A stretch of 64,000 nucleotides of DNA from Halanaerobiales bacterium. Lineage in GTDB: Bacteria > Bacillota > Halanaerobiia > Halanaerobiales > DTU029. The notes under the pieces were generated by a model that was not told where the DNA came from, searched no databases, and saw nothing but the letters and a program-made list of their open reading frames with translations. Both the position numbers and the translations under genes were made by a program. The first letter of the stretch is position 1. The number at the start of each line of letters is the position of its first letter. The stretch lies in assembly GCA_029981855.1 (NCBI GenBank), contig JARRCS010000013.1, positions 1 through 64,000 of the forward strand. Direction: 5' to 3'. Below are positions 58,090-64,000 of this stretch, piece after piece.

Positions 58090-60714
58090 TCACTCCAGTC
58101 TATAGTCTTCCTTATCCCGCCAGTTCTCACCGATCTGAATATCTACAATCAAGGGCACGCTAAGACTAACCGCCTTCTCCATCTCTTCCTTGACCAGGCG
58201 GGCCAGTACGGGAAGGTCATCCCTCTTTACCTCCAGGACAAGCTCATCATGGACCTGTAGCAGGATCCTGGCCTGAAAATCTCCCTGCTGTAGCCGGTTA
58301 TATACCCTGATCATGGCGATCTTCATGATATCAGCAGCACTGCCCTGGATGGGGGTATTGATGGCCGTTCTTTCGGCAAAGGAACGGCGGTGGTAATTAC
58401 GGCTCCTGATCTCAGGTATATACCTTCTCCGCTTAAAGATGGTAGTCACATACCCCTCTTCTTTGGCCTGCTCGACTATCTCCTCCATATACCGCTTAAC
58501 CCCGGAGAAGCGGTTGAAATAGCGGTTAATATAGTCTTCCGCCTCCTGCCGCGAAATCTTCAGGTCTCTGGCCAGACCGTAGGGACTCATCCCGTAGGCG
58601 ATACCGAAGTTAATTACCTTGGCATGCCTCCGCATATTGGCAGTAACCTCTTCCGGCTCAACCTGAAAAATCTCACTGGCGGTCTGGGTGTGGATATCCT
58701 CCCCCCTGTTAAAGGCAGAGATAAGATTATCATCCTTACTGATATGGGCGAGCACCCTCAACTCCACCTGGGAATAATCAGCTGCCAGTAAAACCCAGTC
58801 CTTATCCCCGGGGATGAAGGCCTTACGGATCTCCCTGCCCTCTTCAGTTCTGATGGGTATATTCTGTAGATTAGGGTCAGTACTACTCAGTCTACCTGTT
58901 GCCGTAACCATCTGGTTAAAACTGGTATGAACCCTTCCCGTTTCCGGATTAATCAATGGTGGCAGGGCATCAACATAAGTTGATTTCAGTTTCATCAGCT
59001 GCCTGTACTCCATTATTAAGGGTATTATTTCGTGCTTATCCATAAGCTCCTCTAGCACCCCTGCGCTGGTAGAGTAACCTGTTTTCGTCTTTTTAATCAC
59101 CGGCAACCCCAGTTTTTTAAATAATATTTCCCCCAGCTGTTTGGGAGAATTGAGGTTAAACTCCTCCCCTGCTAAGCGGTAGATCTCATCGGTAATGGTT
59201 TCAAGTTCCTTCTCCCACTGGATTGATAGCTTTTCAAGATAATCCCTATCCAGTTTGATACCGTTTAGCTCCATCTCGGCTAGAACCTCAATTAAGGGTA
59301 TCTCTACCTCCTGATAGAGTTTTAGAAGGTCCATCTTTTCCAGTTCTTTTAGTAAGCTATCTATTATTTTATAGAGGCTCGCTACCAGAATCCCGGAACG
59401 TTTTTCCCGGGAGATATCCTCCGGCAGGATAAGGTTTAATCTTTCCTTTAATTGGTCCTCAAAGGAAGGAAGGCTATCAGAAGGATGGAGTAGATAGGCG
59501 GCTAAAAGCGGATCAAAGGCTAAACCGACCAGTTTTAAACCCATTCTCTTTAACACAATGAGCGTCTCCTTCGCACGCAGGATATACTTCTTTATCTCCC
59601 CGTCGCTGAAGAGGGGTTTAAAGAGTTCAAGAGTAGTATCATCTGTACTATCCACCGGTACGGAATAAATCTCGTCCCGGCTCAGGGCAATGATCAATTT
59701 CTCTACCTGAGCCCTTACTGGCCTCGTAAAATCATCCAGGATTAGATCAAGGGCTATCTCCTTCTTCTCTTTAATCCTGGTTAATAGCCAATTAATCTCT
59801 TTTTTCCCCTTAACCTCCTTGAGCTGAATCTCTTCAGCCTTAACCTCCTTTTCCTGCTTAAACCTGTCGATTAAACTGGTAAACTCTAACCTCTCAAACA
59901 GCTCAATAATCTCTTCTTCCTCAGGTTCTTCCAGCCTGCAGTCCTCAAAGTCAACCTCAAGGGGCACATCTACAATTATCCTGCCCAACACCTTACTCAT
60001 CCTGGCCTGTTCAGCATATTTACGGAGATTTTTCTGGCGTTTTTTCCCGGAAACCTGTTCAATATTATCCAGGATATTCTCCAGGGAAGAGAATTTCTTT
60101 AAGAGGGAGATAGCTGTCTTTTCTCCAATCCCCGGCACACCGGGTATATTATCCGAACTATCCCCCATCAACCCTTTCATATCTACCAGCTGCCCGGGTT
60201 CTAATTGATATCTTTCCCTGACCTTATCAAGATCATAATTATCTATCTCGGTTATTCCCCTTCTGGTATAGATAACATTAATCTTCTCTGTTACCAGCTG
60301 GAGAGCATCCCTATCACCGGTAACAATCCTGACCTCCAGCCCTTCTTCCTCACCCTTCCGGGCTAAAGTACCGATAACATCATCTGCCTCATAGCCCTCA
60401 ACCTCAAGAACGGGGATCTTTAAAACCCTAAGCAGTTCTTTAATCAGCGGGATCTGCGGGCTTAACTCATCAGGCATCTTCTTCCGGTTAGCCTTATAGT
60501 CCTCATATTCTTCATGGCGGAAGGTCGGGGCCTTTTTATCAAAGGCAACAAGCATTAAGTCGGGGTCCTCATCATCGATTAATCTAAATAACATCCTGGC
60601 AAAACCAAAAACGGCATTGGTATACTCCCCGCTAGAATTCTGTAACAGCGGTAGGGCATAAAAGGCCCTGTGGGCCAAACTATGGCCATCCAAAAGAAAT
60701 AAGCGCTTACTCAC
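58090..60714 (-). CDS. polA: DNA polymerase I, proofreading-deficient
   Basis: This 874-residue protein starts at GTG. The 5'-3' exonuclease domain (1-290) has LLDGHSLAHRAFYALP, EADDVIGTLA and GDRDALQLV. The polymerase domain has motif A LLAADYSQVELRVLAHIS, motif B RRHAKVINFGIAYGMSPYG, and motif C LLQVHDELVLEV. In the central domain the DxE metal ligands are absent (ALDLILDDF in place of DTET), and the later exonuclease Asp positions are not recognisable. It should replicate and repair without proofreading. Confidence 0.96.
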   Translation of the reverse strand: MSKRLFLLDGHSLAHRAFYALPLLQNSSGEYTNAVFGFARMLFRLIDDEDPDLMLVAFDKKAPTFRHEEYEDYKANRKKMPDELSPQIPLIKELLRVLKIPVLEVEGYEADDVIGTLARKGEEEGLEVRIVTGDRDALQLVTEKINVIYTRRGITEIDNYDLDKVRERYQLEPGQLVDMKGLMGDSSDNIPGVPGIGEKTAISLLKKFSSLENILDNIEQVSGKKRQKNLRKYAEQARMSKVLGRIIVDVPLEVDFEDCRLEEPEEEEIIELFERLEFTSLIDRFKQEKEVKAEEIQLKEVKGKKEINWLLTRIKEKKEIALDLILDDFTRPVRAQVEKLIIALSRDEIYSVPVDSTDDTTLELFKPLFSDGEIKKYILRAKETLIVLKRMGLKLVGLAFDPLLAAYLLHPSDSLPSFEDQLKERLNLILPEDISREKRSGILVASLYKIIDSLLKELEKMDLLKLYQEVEIPLIEVLAEMELNGIKLDRDYLEKLSIQWEKELETITDEIYRLAGEEFNLNSPKQLGEILFKKLGLPVIKKTKTGYSTSAGVLEELMDKHEIIPLIMEYRQLMKLKSTYVDALPPLINPETGRVHTSFNQMVTATGRLSSTDPNLQNIPIRTEEGREIRKAFIPGDKDWVLLAADYSQVELRVLAHISKDDNLISAFNRGEDIHTQTASEIFQVEPEEVTANMRRHAKVINFGIAYGMSPYGLARDLKISRQEAEDYINRYFNRFSGVKRYMEEIVEQAKEEGYVTTIFKRRRYIPEIRSRNYHRRSFAERTAINTPIQGSAADIMKIAMIRVYNRLQQGDFQARILLQVHDELVLEVKRDDLPVLARLVKEEMEKAVSLSVPLIVDIQIGENWRDKEDYRLE

Positions 60715-60793
60715 TGTTGATCAACTCCTCTATATTAATTATTCCCCATAAAAGTAAAATACCCTGCATAAAAAGAAAATCATCTGGGGCAAA

Positions 60794-60824
60794 GAAAAAA
60801 AGCCGGGATAAATCTACCCGGGCT
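60794..60824 (-). terminator. Terminator after the second peptide transporter block
   Basis: AGCCGGGA / TACCCGGGCT pairs on the minus strand (AGCCCGGGTA...TCCCGGCT) and is followed by TTTTTTTC. It lies about 65 bp past the dppC-like stop. Confidence 0.8.
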
Positions 60825-60889
60825 CATCTATACGGTAATATGAGTTCCTTTTTCCTGCATTTCCTCTATTTATTTAGGGCTGTATTTTC

Positions 60890-61771
60890 TTAAAAGTCCT
60901 TCATCCTGGGGTCTAGGGCATCCCGTAAGCCATCTCCCAGCAGATTAAAGGAAAGTACGGTATAGGCTATAGCCAGTCCGGGGAAGAGGGAATACCAGGG
61001 TGCGGTCCGCAGATACTGAAGGCCGTTATTAATGATCGAGCCCCAGCTGGGTGTCGGTTCCTGAGCACCAAGTCCGAGAAAACTCAGGGAAGCCTCAGAC
61101 ATAATGGCAGTAGCTATTCCCATGGTAAAGGTAATAATTAAAGGTGCCATACAGTTGGGCAGGATATGTATAAATATAATCTTTAAATCATTATTACCGA
61201 TAGAACGGGCGGCCTTGACATAATCCAACTCCCGGTGGCGCATGAACTCACTCCTGATAATCCTTGCCGTCCCGGTCCAGGAGACCAGTCCTAAAGCTAG
61301 AAAGACATTATAGAGGCTGGGACCCAGGGCAACCATAATAGCGATGGTTAGGAGCAGGCTGGGAAAACTCATTACAATATCAACCAGCCGCATAATTATC
61401 ATATCAACCTTACCCCCGTAATAACCAGCCAGGCTACCAAAAATAGTACCTATGGTTAAAGAGATCACCTGAACCAGGATACCCACACTGAGTGAGATCC
61501 GGCTCCCATAGATTATTCTGCTCAAAAGATCACGGCCGTAGAAATCAGTACCCAGCCAGTGTTCGGCAGAAGGGGGTTTTAAAACATTAAAAAGGTCTAT
61601 CTCATCCGGTGGGTAGGGGGCCAACAGCGGAGCAATAATAGCTACTATAATAAAAATAATGACCATAAATAAGCCGACCATGGCAGCCTTATTCCTTTTC
61701 AACCTCTTCCAGGCATCATACCAGAGACTCCGTCCCTTTTTATTAACATTTTGTTGGGACTTCAGTATCAT
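60890..61771 (-). CDS. Peptide ABC transporter permease, DppC type
   Basis: This 293-residue protein has AWKRLKRNKAAMVGLFMVIIFIIVAIIAPLLAPYPPDEID and HWLGTDFYGRDLLSRIIYGSRISLSVG at the start. The EAA loop is KAARSIGNNDLKIIFIHILPNCMAPLI, and it ends GDGLRDALDPRMKDF. ATG 61771 with GGGAGATGG upstream is chosen over an earlier overlapping start. It pairs with the DppB-like permease just upstream. Confidence 0.93.
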   Translation of the reverse strand: MILKSQQNVNKKGRSLWYDAWKRLKRNKAAMVGLFMVIIFIIVAIIAPLLAPYPPDEIDLFNVLKPPSAEHWLGTDFYGRDLLSRIIYGSRISLSVGILVQVISLTIGTIFGSLAGYYGGKVDMIIMRLVDIVMSFPSLLLTIAIMVALGPSLYNVFLALGLVSWTGTARIIRSEFMRHRELDYVKAARSIGNNDLKIIFIHILPNCMAPLIITFTMGIATAIMSEASLSFLGLGAQEPTPSWGSIINNGLQYLRTAPWYSLFPGLAIAYTVLSFNLLGDGLRDALDPRMKDF

Positions 61772-61787
61772 GCTACCATCTCCCTTC

Positions 61788-62714
61788 TTAATCAAACTGG
61801 ATACGTGGATCCAGGGCGACATATAATAAATCTACTATTAGATTAAAAAAGACAAAGATAACTGCTCCAACTAGAACAGAGCCAGCGATGACCTGAAAGT
61901 CCCTCTTCTGAATAGCCGAAACTACATATCTCCCGAAACCAGGCCAGGCAAAAATACTCTCGGTAAGGACTGAACCATTTAATAGACTGGCAAGATTCAT
62001 ACCGATAACGGTAATTACGGGAATCAGGACATTCTTCAGTGCATGTTTGAGGATGACAAATTTCTCTTTAACACCCTTGGCCCGGGCGGTTCTGATATAA
62101 TCTTCCCTGATGACCTCCAGCATCACGGAACGGGTATATCTGGCCAGGAAGGCGGCAAAACGGCTTCCCAGGGTAATAGCTGGTAGTATCAGGTATTTAA
62201 TGCTCCCATCCCCCATGCCGGAGATAGGAAACCACCCCAGTTTCATGGCAAAGAAAAAGACTAATACCATACCGAACCAGAAAACCGGGGTTGAAATAAA
62301 TAAAAGGGCAAAGGTCATGGCAGCATAATCGATCCAGGTATTCTGAAAGACGGCGGAGATGATGCCGATAGTTACACCCATGACTATGGAAACAATAATC
62401 GCCGTTAAAGCCAGACGGGCTGTATTGGCTAATTTTTCTATCAGTGCATCCCTGACCGGGATATGAGTCAGATAAGAGGTTCCCAGATCACCCTTTAAAG
62501 TGCGAATGATATAATTATAAAGCTGATAATACCAGGGCTCATCAAGATGAAACTGAGCTCTTAAACGGGCAATATTCTCATCAGTGGCATGCTGACCCAG
62601 CATCGTTAAAACCGGGTCACCGGGAACAACATACATCAGAAAAAAGGTTAAGATCATAACCCCGAATAATACCGGTATAATTAACAAAAGCCTGTGTAAG
62701 AGATACTGTAACAT
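61788..62714 (-). CDS. Peptide ABC transporter permease, DppB type
   Basis: This 308-residue permease has the start QYLLHRLLLIIPVLFGVMILTFFLMYVVPGDPV, HLDEPWYYQLYNYIIRTLKGDLGTSYLT, and EAA loop YIRTARAKGVKEKFVILKHALKNVLIP. It ends LYVALDPRIQFD. ATG 62714 has GGAGGGTG upstream. ATPase genes for this system are not in the window, so it may have them elsewhere or share others. Confidence 0.93.
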   Translation of the reverse strand: MLQYLLHRLLLIIPVLFGVMILTFFLMYVVPGDPVLTMLGQHATDENIARLRAQFHLDEPWYYQLYNYIIRTLKGDLGTSYLTHIPVRDALIEKLANTARLALTAIIVSIVMGVTIGIISAVFQNTWIDYAAMTFALLFISTPVFWFGMVLVFFFAMKLGWFPISGMGDGSIKYLILPAITLGSRFAAFLARYTRSVMLEVIREDYIRTARAKGVKEKFVILKHALKNVLIPVITVIGMNLASLLNGSVLTESIFAWPGFGRYVVSAIQKRDFQVIAGSVLVGAVIFVFFNLIVDLLYVALDPRIQFD

Positions 62715-62810
62715 TTTCACCCTCCATTCCTACTTACTGGAATGAACTTGTCGAAACTAACAAAACATAATTCAAACTTCTGCTAAAAAGTTGATAGCCG
62801 ATAAAGCCCC

Positions 62811-62835
62811 GGTGCACCCCTCTCCGAGGTGCACC
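62811..62835 (-). terminator. Hairpin between binding-protein and permease genes
   Basis: GGTGCACC (62811-62818) and GGTGCACC (62828-62835) are self-complementary and form an 8-bp stem extended by G/C pairs. No T-run follows. It probably stabilises the upstream mRNA or causes partial termination. Confidence 0.55.
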
Positions 62836-62875
62836 AGTATTTGTAGTTTAAAAAGCAATTTTCTTTGGTGTTAAA

Positions 62876-64000
62876 CTACTTGCTCATCTCTTCCTTGATA
62901 TTCTGGTCGATCCACCAGGTGACCAGTTTATCGGCATCATACATCTGGTGATGGAGCTCACCTTTAACCCAGGGTTGTTTGATGGTTACACTGCTGGTAT
63001 GGTAGAGCCAGACATAGGGGTCCCCCTCTTTTCTGACTACATCGATAATCTTCTTGGAGATATTAACCCGGGCCTCAACACTTGTTGTTCTAGCCATCTC
63101 TTCCAGCATCTTATCAACAACTACATTCTTGTAGTTAATCCTACTTCCCTCACTCCCGTACAGAGCTTTCAAGAAGTTATAAGGATCAGCATAATCGGCC
63201 CACCAGGAAAGGTAATAGGCAGGTGCCTCACCCTTCTTGACAGTGGCAAAGAAGACACTCCAGTCATTTTTAACCAGTTTAACATCGATACCGACTCTCT
63301 TTAAGAGGGCCTGAAGTACTCCACCGACACGGACGGACTTTTCACCGGTACTTGTCCAGATCTCCATCTCAAAGCCATCAGGATAACCGGCTTCAGCCAG
63401 CAATTCTTTTGCTTTCTCAGGATCATAACCCAGACCGGGTTTGTCAGAACCGCCGGGCATACCATCAGGAATGGCATCATCAGCCGGAACATAGTTCGGG
63501 AAGAGGGCCTTAACGATCTGTTCACTATCGATAGCCAGGGCAATCGCCTGCTTCACTTTAGGATTGTCCAATGGCTTAAACTTCTGATTTAAAGCCAGAT
63601 AATAGGAAGAAAGCTCGGCCATCTTATGAACATAGGGCTTCCATTTAGGGTCATTAGTCCATCTCTGAATCTCTTCCTGGGGAACACTGGTATAATCCAG
63701 GTTGCCGGCCTCAAACTCGGCAATCCTTGTTAGAGCCTGGGGAATAACCCGGTAGACTACCCTGTCCAGATAGGGTCTTCCCTCCCAGTAATCTTCATTA
63801 GCCTCCAGGACCAGCTTATTATCATGCTCCCATTCCACAAACTTCCAGGGACCTGTCCCTACCGGATGCTGGCTGAACTGTTCTCCCCATTTCTCAACCT
63901 CTTCCTGAGGTACAATCAAACCATAGGGAAGGGTCAGATGGGTCAAAAAGAGACCAAAAGGATATTTCAGGTCAAAACGGACCGTATAATCATCGATAAC
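62876..64000 (-). CDS. Peptide ABC transporter substrate-binding protein, partial
   Basis: This is the C-terminal 374 residues of an SBP family 5 protein; the start lies beyond the window. The frame stays open to base 64000 (VIDDYTVRFDLKYPFGLFLTHL). Features: HPVGTGPWKFVEWEHDNKLVLEANEDYWEGRPYLDRVVYRVI, LDNPKVKQAIALAIDSEQIVK, and LSWWADYADPYNFLKALYGS. It would feed the DppBC-like permeases downstream. Confidence 0.95.
   Translation of the reverse strand, partial: VIDDYTVRFDLKYPFGLFLTHLTLPYGLIVPQEEVEKWGEQFSQHPVGTGPWKFVEWEHDNKLVLEANEDYWEGRPYLDRVVYRVIPQALTRIAEFEAGNLDYTSVPQEEIQRWTNDPKWKPYVHKMAELSSYYLALNQKFKPLDNPKVKQAIALAIDSEQIVKALFPNYVPADDAIPDGMPGGSDKPGLGYDPEKAKELLAEAGYPDGFEMEIWTSTGEKSVRVGGVLQALLKRVGIDVKLVKNDWSVFFATVKKGEAPAYYLSWWADYADPYNFLKALYGSEGSRINYKNVVVDKMLEEMARTTSVEARVNISKKIIDVVRKEGDPYVWLYHTSSVTIKQPWVKGELHHQMYDADKLVTWWIDQNIKEEMSK

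Overview
This looks like a chromosomal window from a low-GC Firmicute, most likely a diderm anaerobe of the Halanaerobiales type. That placement is an inference. It rests on the AT-rich sequence with strong AGGAGG-type ribosome sites, a YtaF-like protein, a glycine T-box, peptide-binding proteins with a plain Sec signal and no lipobox cysteine, and a prophage lysis cassette carrying a secreted protein with an outer-membrane-like C-terminal phenylalanine. No rRNA, tRNA or CRISPR array was seen.

Region 1 (1 to about 35.3 kb) is a Mu-like transposable prophage, almost entirely on the minus strand. Its far end lies before base 1. From right to left it carries a divergent repressor/Ner-like switch (33.3-34.2 kb), transposase A and target protein B (28.5-31.5 kb), a run of very small early genes, a Gam-like end protector, GemA and Mor-like regulators, and an endolysin/holin cassette. 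Then come the packaging and head genes (15-23 kb) and a contractile tail with a -1 frameshifted chaperone, tape measure and baseplate. The distal tail region ends in a complete diversity-generating retroelement (DGR): FGE-fold target gene with variable repeat, Avd, template repeat and reverse transcriptase. TR and VR differ at 12 of 114 positions, all at adenines of the template strand. The 3' end of a group II intron sits on the opposite strand at the very end of the RT gene.

Inside the prophage, the gap between two tiny early genes folds as a type II hammerhead ribozyme. The next gene carries the N-terminal motif of the phage's own tail-fibre protein and is followed by a long structured inverted repeat. 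Two plus-strand genes (11.5 and 32.3 kb) look like morons. The first has a consensus promoter.

Region 2 (35.0-37.3 kb) holds repeats that may be the prophage left end, then an S24-type repressor with its operator array and two small unknown genes.

Region 3 (37.5-64 kb) is host-like. It includes an iron-uptake locus (feoA, feoB split into two overlapping genes, DtxR-type regulator) and glycyl-tRNA synthetase under a T-box. A degraded island with a pcm remnant follows. A purine permease lies under a tandem guanine plus PRPP riboswitch. Next are two paralogous UTRA regulators and an opp operon interrupted by a lytic transglycosylase and an oppA relic. Then come a dephospho-CoA kinase/methylglyoxal synthase fusion with an internal start, ytaF, mutM, a proofreading-deficient polA, and a second peptide transporter cut by the window end.
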